A DNA stretch of 38,891 bases from an uncultured Pseudomonadota bacterium (GTDB lineage: Bacteria > Myxococcota_A > Polyangia > HGW-17), in the NCBI GenBank assembly GCA_938004375.1, contig CALKWH010000363.1:1-38891 (forward strand), written 5' to 3'. Shown here one piece after another: positions 32,361 through 38,891 of the stretch. The notes under the pieces were generated by a model. It searched no databases, was not told the DNA's origin, and saw nothing but the letters and a program-made list of their open reading frames with translations. Within the stretch, counting starts at the first letter, position 1. Every line of letters starts with the position of its first letter. Position numbers and translations under genes: made by a program.

Positions 32361-32722
32361 GGGGCGATGGTGAACTTCAACTCGGCGCCGTGGCGGCCGG
32401 CCCGGGCGCACTTGCGCCAGCTCTTCATCTCGGCGACCTTGCCGGTGATCTTCAGGGTAATCACGGTCTCGAACTTGCCCTTGGCGACTTTTTTCCACTT
32501 GGTCTGGGAGATCTTCACGACCCCCTTGTATTCGAAGTTGACGTCGTCCACGTCGAGCAGGCACTTGTCGTGAATCCATTTGATCGAGGCGGTGACCTTC
32601 ACCGTGTCGCCGATCTTGACGGTCTGCTTGTCGGGGACCAGTTTCTGGGTGCAAGCCTCGGAGACGGACGGCGCGAGCAGCAGGACACCGAGGAGGGAGA
32701 TTCCGAACAGGGCGGGTTTCAT
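32357..32722 (-). CDS. Small exported beta-rich protein of unknown function
   Basis: A 121-residue protein with a clear Sec signal peptide (LFGISLLGVLLLAPSVSEA) and a mature part of about 98 residues. The mature chain has a Lys-rich, strand-like pattern (QTVKIGDTVKVTASIKW, FETVITLKITGKV) as in small Ig-like domains. It has three Cys: one right at the predicted cleavage site and two more in HDKCLLD and WRKCAR. The site is not a good lipobox. No family is recognised. AGGAG lies nine bases before the start at 32722; the longer reading to 32821 would include the promoter region. It is coupled to the GNAT gene. Confidence 0.75.
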   Translation of the reverse strand: MKPALFGISLLGVLLLAPSVSEACTQKLVPDKQTVKIGDTVKVTASIKWIHDKCLLDVDDVNFEYKGVVKISQTKWKKVAKGKFETVITLKITGKVAEMKSWRKCARAGRHGAELKFTIAP

Positions 32723-32764
32723 GAGACATGCTCCTGGTCCGGCGCGCGCCGGAACCGACAGGGG

Positions 32765-32793
32765 AAGATACGCCGAACCGTGAAAATATTCAA
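32765..32793 (-). promoter_or_regulatory. Candidate promoter for the small exported protein-GNAT pair
   Basis: On the minus strand TTGAAT (32788-32793) and TATCTT (32765-32770) have a 17-base spacer in an AT-richer stretch; four of six consensus positions each. TSS would be about 36 bases before the start codon. The hexanucleotide array at 32821-32862 lies 27 bases upstream of the -35. Confidence 0.4.
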
Positions 32794-32820
32794 TTCCGAG
32801 GATGAAACCTCTTCCTCCCA

Positions 32821-32862
32821 AAATCGAAATCGAAATCGAAATCGAAATCGAAATCGAAATCG
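32821..32862. repeat. Hexanucleotide array (AAATCG x7)
   Basis: Seven perfect copies of AAATCG stand in the 191-base gap between the IgGFc-like lipoprotein gene (stop 32914) and the small exported-protein gene (start 32722). The array lies just upstream of the candidate promoter of the latter. Such arrays can gain or lose units by slippage. The antisense Asp-Phe reading through it is not a gene. Confidence 0.95.
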
Positions 32863-32913
32863 TCGAAACGTCCCACCATCGGACCGGAAAAACCGATTTT
32901 ATTTGTTTTTGTC

Positions 32914-34848
32914 CTACTTGGCGATGACGTTGATCTGGTACAGATCCAGGCCGCCGGGGTAGAGATAACTCGTATAGTTGGCGAAGCCGTAGACCTCGAT
33001 GCCGAACCGGAGACTCTCACGAGAGGCCACCAGCTCATGGGAGCCGGTAGGGGCACCCGCGTCGAGGGGGAGCTGGGCCAGGGCGAAGCCGGTGTCGCTC
33101 ACGACCGTGAAGTCGGCCGCCGAGAGGACCGTCGTGCCGTCGAGAGTGATGGTATCGCCCGCGGCCATGGTGTCCGGAACGATGACGTTCACCCAGGACG
33201 TGGTGAACGAGGGGGGCGCGGTGAAGCGATAGGCGGCGCGGAACTGCTCCACGGGCACCACCAGGCCCATGGACGGATCCCCCGAGGCGTCCAGCGCGGT
33301 GGTCCAGGCGTTCTGGCCCACCAGGAAGCGGGCCACCAGCACCGGCTTGTCCGCCGTGATCCCGAAGTGCTGCTGAGGCGGGGGCGCCACCTCCACCCAC
33401 TCGCCGGTCGCGAGCGTGCGGGGCGCCGAGATCGTCGCCGGAGAGAAGGTCACGAGGGTGTCGTCCTCGGCGGCCACCACGCGCACCAGGTTGGACTCCG
33501 ACGAGGCCGGCTCCACCTGGGCGGTGAAGCCCACCACGTACGTCTGACCCCAGATCTCCTGCGGGAAGAGCATCTCCTCGAGGTGGTCGCAGGCCCATGT
33601 GTGGTACGGCACGAAGGCGCAGTTGTGCCCCGAGAAGACCGCCACCGGCTTGTCCGAGGCGATCCCGGTGCCCGTGAGGTCGTAGGCGGCGCCCGGGTCG
33701 CAGTAGACGTAGCGTTCATCCGTGTGGGTGGCGTGACCCGGGGTCTCCGGGCAGGTCGCGGCGGTGAAGTCCTGGGCGGTGACGAGCTGGAGCACGTCGT
33801 TCTTCTGGAGCACGAAGGTGCGCTCCTCCCCCGGGGTGAGCGGTTCGATCCCCTCGCCGGCGGCGGTGTGCGCGGCGGCCCGCACGGTGATGGTGGTCTG
33901 GTTCTCCACGGCCACGACGGTGACGAAACCCGGGCTGTGCTTCTCGGAGATGGGCGGATTCACGGTGTCGTAGGCGACGGTGCCCCGGCTCAGCGCGGTG
34001 TAGCGGCGGCCCAGGGCGGCCACCGGCAACAGCAGGCTGGCGTCGTTCGTGTAGGAGTAGTAGTCGATGCCGGTGACGTCGAGAACGAAGTCGTAAGGGT
34101 TGAACTGGTAGGCGGTGACCGGCTGGGTCGTGGTGACGCGATAGGCCGCCGCCGAATAGAGTCCCGAGCGCAGGGTGAGCCCAAAGTCCGGCGAGGAACC
34201 GGTGCGCAGCGGCTCGTGGAAGGGCAGCAGGAACACGCGAAGGGTGTGGGCTGGCAGGTCCTCGGCTCGGGTGCCGTCGGGCCCCGTGATCGTGACCAGG
34301 GCGTCCCGGTCGCCCGCGTTGTCAAGCGCGAGGCCGAAGTTCTCGGCGAACGGGGGCCGCAGGCTGGCGTTCGCGGTCACCGTGGACACCCAGTCGCAGC
34401 CCAGGTAGCTGCGCGACAACCGCGCCTTGTTACAAGGGGTGCCGCACACGGCCTCACCAGGGACCCACTCGATACAGTCCTCCTCGGAATCCAGATCGCA
34501 GTCCTCGGCCTTCTCCCCCACCCACCCGTCGGGCAGGCAGTGGTAGACGTGGCCGTCGGGCTGACAGGTCGTGCCGTTGGCATAGCAGAACACGCACTCG
34601 AGCAGGGTGGGATCGCACAAGGGCCCCACGAGCTCCCCCTGCCCGCACTCCTTGAAGGTACGCCATTGCCCACCCTCGCACAGGAGCACCTTGTTGAGCT
34701 CGCACATCTTGTCTCCGTCGGCGCACTGCGGGTTGTTCTGGTTCGCGTTGTTGGCGTTGCCGGCGTTGGCGTTGTTGGTGTCGTCACGGGAGCACTCGCA
34801 CCCGGCGAGGATCAGGACGAGCAGGAGGAGGGGGAAAAGGTGGCGCAT
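32914..34848 (-). CDS. Lipoprotein with IgGFc-binding-type domain
   Basis: A 644-residue surface lipoprotein: signal ending LILAGC (Cys17), then an Asn/Ala-rich linker, a Cys-rich segment (about 45-130: CADGDKMCELNK, CVFCYANGTTCQPDGHVYHC) and a long beta-rich region. The latter shows the order of the IgGFc-binding N-terminal domain: PVTAYQFNP, DASLLLPVAALGRRY, FVTVVAVENQTTITV, KPVAVFSGHNCAFVP, HLEEMLFPQEIWGQTYVV and YGFANYTSYLYPGG. The name comes from a mammalian protein; bacterial members are thought to act in adhesion or surface binding. The start at 34848 has AAGGAG six bases upstream. It is 25 bases downstream of the kinase gene. Confidence 0.88.
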   Translation of the reverse strand: MRHLFPLLLLVLILAGCECSRDDTNNANAGNANNANQNNPQCADGDKMCELNKVLLCEGGQWRTFKECGQGELVGPLCDPTLLECVFCYANGTTCQPDGHVYHCLPDGWVGEKAEDCDLDSEEDCIEWVPGEAVCGTPCNKARLSRSYLGCDWVSTVTANASLRPPFAENFGLALDNAGDRDALVTITGPDGTRAEDLPAHTLRVFLLPFHEPLRTGSSPDFGLTLRSGLYSAAAYRVTTTQPVTAYQFNPYDFVLDVTGIDYYSYTNDASLLLPVAALGRRYTALSRGTVAYDTVNPPISEKHSPGFVTVVAVENQTTITVRAAAHTAAGEGIEPLTPGEERTFVLQKNDVLQLVTAQDFTAATCPETPGHATHTDERYVYCDPGAAYDLTGTGIASDKPVAVFSGHNCAFVPYHTWACDHLEEMLFPQEIWGQTYVVGFTAQVEPASSESNLVRVVAAEDDTLVTFSPATISAPRTLATGEWVEVAPPPQQHFGITADKPVLVARFLVGQNAWTTALDASGDPSMGLVVPVEQFRAAYRFTAPPSFTTSWVNVIVPDTMAAGDTITLDGTTVLSAADFTVVSDTGFALAQLPLDAGAPTGSHELVASRESLRFGIEVYGFANYTSYLYPGGLDLYQINVIAK

Positions 34849-34873
34849 GACGGACTCCTTTTCGGGCACCCGG

Positions 34874-37522
34874 TCACCGGCCCGTGGAGGGCGGTTCGAC
34901 CGAAATCTCCGCGTAGGTGGCGGCGGGCACCGTGACGGGCTGGTTCCATTTCTTCTTCTTCCAGCGGGCCTCGACCTGCAGGACCGTGCCCGGCTCGAGC
35001 CCGGGGATCAGAAGTGGCAGCGGGATCCACTCCTCGACGGTATTCCCCTGGCTCCCGGGCTGGTTCACGCGGACCTCGACTCCGGTCTGGGTGGAGACGA
35101 GCTTGAGCTCGGCCAGCAGCGTCTCCATCTTGACCACGATGGTCTCGGTCTTCACCGTGGAGGGCTGCAGCGTGCGCTTCCATTTCTGCTTGCGCGGGGC
35201 CTCGACGCGGATCTCGTGGGAGTCCCCGTCTTCGGGGAAGCGGAAGGTGACCGGCAGGGAACCCAGGGGCGCGTCGTCGAGGTAGACCTTCGCGTCGGCG
35301 ACGTCGCCCTGGAGGGTGATCATGGCGGGCCCTGTCTTGTGCGACCGGGGCCAGAACACGAAGGCGGCCGCCACGAGCAGCAAGAGCAGGCCGGCCACCG
35401 GAAAGCCGATGCGGATGGCGGGGTGGGCGAACCAGGTGCCCCCCAGATCGACGCCCGCGCGCCGGTCGGCGGGCTCCGACGGCAGGTAGTGCGTCTCGTC
35501 GTCGAACCCGTCGAACTCCAGAGGCGGCACCGGCGCCGTGCGCTCCATGAGGCCCGGATCGAGCCCCGGAGGCACGGCCGCGTTGGCGCCGGTCGGGCGC
35601 CGGCCCGGTGGCGGACCCGGCGGGGTCAGCGTCTGCCGGATCCCCGGTGGCGGACCAGGCGGGGTCAGCGTCTGCCGGATCCCCGGTGGATGACCCGATG
35701 GCGGGCCCGGCGGATGGCCCGGTGGCGGACCCGGCGGGGTCAGCGTCTGCCGGATCCCCGGTGGATGACCCGATGGCGGGCCTGGCGGACGGCCCGGTGG
35801 GGGGCCCGGCGGGGTCAGCGTCTGCCGGATCCCCGGTGGATGACCCGATGGCGGGCCTGGTGACGGACCTGATGGCGGGCCCGGCGGACGGCCCGGCGGG
35901 GTCAGCGTCTGCCGGATCCCCGGTGGCGGGCCTGGTGACGGACCTGATGGCGGGCCCGGCGGGCGACCCGGAGGCGGACCCGGGAGCGGCAGCGCCGGCC
36001 CCAACGCCGGCCCCGAATCCGCCTCCGGCAGCGCCGGCCCCAGTGCCGGCTTCCAGCCCTGCTTCGTCTCGTCCTCGGACGGAGGATCCTTGGCGACATT
36101 CCGGAAGCCCGGCACGGTCTCGGGGAGCTCGGGCGGTTTCTGGGAGACCATAGGTCTCTCCTGAACCGCCGGGACCGGGGAGAGGGACTCGAACCAGTCT
36201 CCGGGCGCCGGCGGGGCGGGGCTAGCCGGGGCCGCTGGTGCCGCGGCAGACGCGGCAGGGACACCGGGGAGCGACTCGTCGAACCAGTCCTTCACGGGGG
36301 CGGCAGGCCCTGCGGGCACGGCCGGCGCGGGGGCTGGACCCTGGGGCGGGCGGGCGATCACCGGACGGGCGGCCACGGCCCGGGCGACATCGGCCGCCGA
36401 GAGCCCGGCCGAGGCGGGGAGGGTGGGCGCCCGGGGATTGACTACCTTTTCGAATTTTGGCTCGTTTCGCACCGCGGTGGGGATATCTTCGGAGTCCCCC
36501 AGGTCCTCGGCGCTGGGCAGTTCCAGGGAACCCAGGTTGAACGAGCGCACGGCCACCGGCTTCTCGGGGGAGCTCTGCACCGGCAGGGTGGAGTCGATGC
36601 GCGTGGCCCCAAAGTGGAACTCCATGAAGTCCACCAGCTCGGCGCGGCCACCATGCAACCCGGGCACCACGGCCGGGAGGGCGGAAAGCTCGGTGAGCAT
36701 TTCCCGGGCGCCGGCCGGGCGCCGGCCGGGCTCGTACTCGCAGGCCTTCTGGATCACCGTGACCAGCTCGGGGGGCAGCTCGCGGGCCACCCGGGCCAAC
36801 GGCACGTCCCGGCGGTCCCGGATCTGCTGCAGGATCTCGACCTCGTGGGTGCCCTCGTAGCGATGACGGCCGGAGCACAACTCGTAGAACACGGTGCCCA
36901 ATGCGAACAGGTCGCTACGCGCATCGACACGGCCGCCGGTGATCTGCTCCGGAGACAGGTATGGCACCTTGCCGGTGAGGTTCCCCGAGCCCGTCACGTC
37001 AAGGGCGCGCTTGGCCAACCCGAAGTCGAGGAGCTTCACGTCGCCGCTCATGGAGCACATGATGTTGGTGGGAGACAGGTCGCGGTGGATCAGGTGATAG
37101 GGCCGGCCCTTGGAGTCCTTCAATTCATGCATGTGCACCAGGGCGCGCAGCACCTGCTCGAGGAGATAGAACACCATCGACGGCGCCAGGGGCGTGCCCT
37201 CGTGGGCCACGTGGTACAGGGCCTTGAGATCCTGCCCCTGGATGTACTCCAGCACCAGGTACGGCTCCTTCGCCTCGGTGAGCCCGGCATCCACCACCTG
37301 CACGATGTTGGCGTGGTAGAGGGCGGCCAGAAGACGCGCCTCCCGCTGGATGATCGAGGCGAGCTTCTCGTTGCTGGCAAACTGGGGAAGCAGCTTCTTG
37401 ATGACCACATGGCGGTCCAGCAGGCCCTTCCCCTGGTCCTCACGGGCCAGGAAAATCTCGGAGATGCCTCCGATGGCGATGCGCTTGACGATGCCGTACT
37501 TGTCGAACTTGCGATAGGTCAT
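34874..37522 (-). CDS. Receptor-type Ser/Thr kinase with Pro-rich repeats and PEGA-like ectodomain
   Basis: An 882-residue kinase. Catalytic domain (about 6-285): loop AIGGISEIF, Lys42 in VVIK, HRDLSPTNI 146-154, DFG 166-168, SPEQ 190-193. A very long Pro/Ala-rich cytosolic linker follows, with two copies of a DWF(D)ESL motif (about 411 and 442) and five IRQTLTPPG repeats (535-641). After one TM helix (about 705-724) the outer part starts with a PEGA-like domain (AKVYLDDAPLGSLPVTF) and a second Lys-rich beta domain. PEGA domains are thought to bind envelope polymers. The ATG at 37522 has a short purine-rich site; a start at 37549 is possible. The ectodomain could sense the cell surface together with the next gene's lipoprotein. 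Confidence 0.9.
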   Translation of the reverse strand: MTYRKFDKYGIVKRIAIGGISEIFLAREDQGKGLLDRHVVIKKLLPQFASNEKLASIIQREARLLAALYHANIVQVVDAGLTEAKEPYLVLEYIQGQDLKALYHVAHEGTPLAPSMVFYLLEQVLRALVHMHELKDSKGRPYHLIHRDLSPTNIMCSMSGDVKLLDFGLAKRALDVTGSGNLTGKVPYLSPEQITGGRVDARSDLFALGTVFYELCSGRHRYEGTHEVEILQQIRDRRDVPLARVARELPPELVTVIQKACEYEPGRRPAGAREMLTELSALPAVVPGLHGGRAELVDFMEFHFGATRIDSTLPVQSSPEKPVAVRSFNLGSLELPSAEDLGDSEDIPTAVRNEPKFEKVVNPRAPTLPASAGLSAADVARAVAARPVIARPPQGPAPAPAVPAGPAAPVKDWFDESLPGVPAASAAAPAAPASPAPPAPGDWFESLSPVPAVQERPMVSQKPPELPETVPGFRNVAKDPPSEDETKQGWKPALGPALPEADSGPALGPALPLPGPPPGRPPGPPSGPSPGPPPGIRQTLTPPGRPPGPPSGPSPGPPSGHPPGIRQTLTPPGPPPGRPPGPPSGHPPGIRQTLTPPGPPPGHPPGPPSGHPPGIRQTLTPPGPPPGIRQTLTPPGPPPGRRPTGANAAVPPGLDPGLMERTAPVPPLEFDGFDDETHYLPSEPADRRAGVDLGGTWFAHPAIRIGFPVAGLLLLLVAAAFVFWPRSHKTGPAMITLQGDVADAKVYLDDAPLGSLPVTFRFPEDGDSHEIRVEAPRKQKWKRTLQPSTVKTETIVVKMETLLAELKLVSTQTGVEVRVNQPGSQGNTVEEWIPLPLLIPGLEPGTVLQVEARWKKKKWNQPVTVPAATYAEISVEPPSTGR
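35619..35927. repeat. Irregular tandem repeat coding for IRQTLTPPG units
   Basis: Five copies of a segment beginning ggcggggtcagcgtctgccg start at 35619, 35658, 35733, 35808 and 35895, spaced 39, 75, 75 and 87 bases. All spacings are multiples of three, so the kinase frame is kept. Units are joined by PPGPPSGHPPG-type sequence. Such arrays vary easily in copy number. Confidence 0.9.
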
Positions 37523-37547
37523 GTTCCCCGGTCCAAACCGAAGAAAC

Positions 37548-37592
37548 ATAGTACGCCGTGGCGCGGGTCCGGATCAACCCATATTTATGGGT
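37548..37592 (-). promoter_or_regulatory. Candidate kinase promoter with overlapping palindrome
   Basis: On the minus strand TTGATC (37572-37577) and TACTAT (37548-37553) have an 18-base spacer, about 25 bases before the kinase start at 37522. A perfect palindrome ACCCATA-TT-TATGGGT (37577-37592) touches the -35 and looks like an operator. It also lies between the kinase and the divergent hydrolase gene, so it could act on both. No gene is present in the 117-base gap. Confidence 0.4.
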
Positions 37593-37639
37593 GACGCCGA
37601 TTCTCGCGCGTGGTCTTGACCCGTGCTACAACCCGGGCC

Positions 37640-38749
37640 ATGTGGAACCGCGGACTTCCTGGACCCCTGAGCACCGTATTCGAGCGCCACGCGGAGGGCT
37701 TCCCCGCTGTCGCAGCGGGTGTGTTCACGCCTGACCAGGTGTGGTGGGAGGCCCGCGGCATCGCCTTCCGAGGTCCCGGTGCCGCCGACGGCGTCGGCGA
37801 GCCCGTCCCCATGGACGCCGCCTCTGTCTTCGACCTGGCCTCGCTGACCAAGGCCCTGGCCACGGCCCCCGCCGTGTTTGCCCTGGCCACCGAGGGCCTC
37901 CTCCGGCTCGACGACCCCCCCGTCCACGCCCTGCCCTGGGCCGACGGTCCCCTGAGGGAACACCTGGAGTCGGTGCCCCTGTGGCGCCTCCTGAACCACT
38001 CCGCCGGCCTGGCGGCCTATGCGCCGTTCTTCCAGACCTGCGACAACCGGGAAGCCCTGCTGCTTGCCCTCGGACGCGTGCCCCCCGAACGCGCACCGGG
38101 CGCCGGCTTCCTGTACAGCGACCTGGGATACATCCTGCTGGGCCACCACCTCACCTGCACCCTGGGCGAAGACTGGACCTCCTGGGCGGCTCGGACCTTC
38201 TACGCGCCCCTGGGTTTGGACTTCTCGTTCTGGGGGAGGCCGCCCGGAACACCGGACCCCGGCGCCACGTCCGATGTGGCCGCCATGGCGTGCAACCGGG
38301 AGCCGTCGGGCGCGTTCGGCGGCCGCGTCCATGACGAGAATGCCCGCGTCCTGGGGTCCTGGTGCGGTCACGCCGGCCTGTTCGGATCCCTGTCCGCGGT
38401 CATCGGCTGGCTGCAGGCCCTCTACGCCATGCGGAACGGCCGCCCTGGCGGTCCCCTGCCGCCGGAGGCCGTGCGACGGATGTGGACGCCCATGACGCCC
38501 GGAGACGCCTTCACGCCGGGTTGGGACCGCCCCGCTCCCGTCGGGTTCACCACCGCCGGGGACACCGCTGACCGGGAGGCGACCGTGGGCCATCTGGGCT
38601 TCTCGGGCACCGCCTGCTGGCTGCACCCACCCACCGGTCGCGGCGGCGTGCTGCTCACCAACCGCGTCTCCCTGGGGCGGCATGCCCGCATGGACGAGTT
38701 GCGCGCCTTCCGGTCCGAGTTCTTCGCGGAGACGTGGAGAACGATCTGA
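37640..38749 (+). CDS. Serine beta-lactamase/penicillin-binding-like hydrolase
   Basis: A 369-residue enzyme of the class C beta-lactamase / EstB-like family. SLTK in FDLASLTKALAT is the S-x-x-K motif with the nucleophilic Ser. YSDLGY corresponds to the Y-x-N box, with Asp instead of Asn. GHLGFSGT near residue 310 stands for the K-T-G box (H-x-G in this group). LLNHSAGL and GHAGLFGSL are also typical. No signal peptide is visible, so it is probably cytosolic. Likely substrates are esters or D-amino-acid peptides; lactam cleavage is not implied. The start at 37640 gives a normal-length N-terminus; an in-frame ATG at 37610 is less likely. Confidence 0.9.
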   Translation: MWNRGLPGPLSTVFERHAEGFPAVAAGVFTPDQVWWEARGIAFRGPGAADGVGEPVPMDAASVFDLASLTKALATAPAVFALATEGLLRLDDPPVHALPWADGPLREHLESVPLWRLLNHSAGLAAYAPFFQTCDNREALLLALGRVPPERAPGAGFLYSDLGYILLGHHLTCTLGEDWTSWAARTFYAPLGLDFSFWGRPPGTPDPGATSDVAAMACNREPSGAFGGRVHDENARVLGSWCGHAGLFGSLSAVIGWLQALYAMRNGRPGGPLPPEAVRRMWTPMTPGDAFTPGWDRPAPVGFTTAGDTADREATVGHLGFSGTACWLHPPTGRGGVLLTNRVSLGRHARMDELRAFRSEFFAETWRTI

Positions 38750-38758
38750 CAGCCGTTG

Positions 38759-38846
38759 TCAGGTGCAGGCGCAGGAGGTGAGCTCGTGGAGCCGCTCGAC
38801 GAAGCGCGAGAGCCCCACACCGTGGGAGGCCTTCACCAGCACCCAA
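38759..38846 (-). CDS. murF: C-terminal end of a MurF-like Mur ligase (partial)
   Basis: The last 28 codons of a minus-strand gene are visible before the contig is replaced by adapter. WVLVKASHGVGLSRFVERL matches the very end of MurF (UDP-MurNAc-tripeptide:D-Ala-D-Ala ligase), where VLVKGSRGM-type sequence closes the third domain. The fragment ends with a TGA 10 bases from the stop of the hydrolase gene. Because so little is present, other Mur ligases cannot be excluded. Confidence 0.5.
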
Positions 38847-38891
38847 AGATCGGAAGAGCGTCGTGTAGGGAAAGAGTGTAGATCTCGGTGG
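38847..38891. other. Illumina sequencing adapter, not genomic
   Basis: The final 45 bases begin AGATCGGAAGAGCGTCGTGT and match, without a mismatch, the reverse complement of the Illumina TruSeq universal adapter as I know it. The true genomic sequence ends at 38846. Confidence 0.97.

Noticed and set aside
32875..32912. Hairpin ATCGG...CCGAT followed by T-rich sequence (terminator-like on the plus strand)
   Set aside because: The stem is only five pairs and no plus-strand gene ends nearby; on the minus strand no T-run follows.
32790..33056. Minus-strand frame with an Asp-Phe repeat
   Set aside because: It reads through the hexanucleotide array and the end of the IgGFc-type gene in the wrong frame; no start signal.
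33037..34935. 632-codon plus-strand open frame opposite the IgGFc-type lipoprotein
   Set aside because: Shadow frame; no signal or domain.
35608..36153. Plus-strand frame with repeated GSASAGSPV units, resembling a repeat-rich surface protein
   Set aside because: It is the antisense of the Pro-rich repeats in the kinase linker; it has no ribosome site or signal peptide and the repeat is explained by the kinase.

Overview
The window is visibly high-GC, gene-dense DNA of a Gram-negative bacterium that looks like a member of the Myxococcota or a related deltaproteobacterial lineage. The grounds are three eukaryote-like Ser/Thr kinases, a hybrid histidine kinase, many lipoproteins carrying cysteine-rich modules (CGDG..EECDG, CGPxNCxGCC) or MopE-like metal-binding repeats, an IgGFc-binding-type lipoprotein, a beta-barrel candidate and tail-anchored or receptor kinases. 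This placement is inference, because no rRNA or marker tree is available here. The sequence looks like a draft contig. Its left end stops inside a tandem repeat, and its last 45 bases are Illumina adapter rather than genome.

Layout. 1-416: truncated MopE-like lipoprotein (-), divergent from a PAS/HisKA/REC hybrid kinase (686-2311, +) across an AT-rich region with repeated TCAGAA-type inverted motifs. 2322-10114: minus-strand genes in two groups. One holds a GNAT acetyltransferase, an unknown small protein, a PP2C-like protein lacking conserved metal ligands, a DUF4177-like protein, a membrane protein and a lipoprotein. The other holds a TPR-GGDEF protein overlapping a YciH/SUI1 factor, followed by a cysteine-rich lipoprotein. 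10332-11921: murJ (+). 11932-14028: lipoprotein with eight cysteine-rich repeats and a formylglycine-generating-enzyme-like domain (-).

14168-23638: a very tight six-gene minus-strand operon. In order of transcription it holds a sodium:neurotransmitter-symporter family transporter, a Ser/Thr kinase whose extracytoplasmic half looks like an ABC-transporter solute-binding protein, a tail-anchored Ser/Thr kinase, a polyprenyl-phosphate-type GT2 glycosyltransferase, a lipoprotein and a GT-C membrane glycosyltransferase. I read it as ligand-sensing phosphorylation linked to an envelope glycosylation step. It is the most interesting part of the window.

23788-29409 (+): three exported proteins in an operon, namely a lipoprotein 5'-nucleotidase, a lipoprotein with possible OB-fold segments and an outer-membrane barrel-like protein, plausibly for nucleotide or phosphate scavenging. 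29414-30174 (-): rlmH and rsfS, ribosome housekeeping genes overlapping by 4 bases. 30375-31859 (+): unknown two-TM protein. 31908-32722 (-): small exported protein coupled to a GNAT acetyltransferase. 32914-37522 (-): a large Ser/Thr kinase with a proline-rich repeat region and PEGA-like ectodomain, followed by an IgGFc-binding-like lipoprotein. 37640-38749 (+): serine beta-lactamase-like hydrolase. 38759-38846 (-): the C-terminal end of a MurF-like ligase, cut off by the contig end.

No rRNA, tRNA, CRISPR array, insertion sequence or prophage gene was found. There is no gene-free stretch over 300 bases; the longest gap is 417-685.
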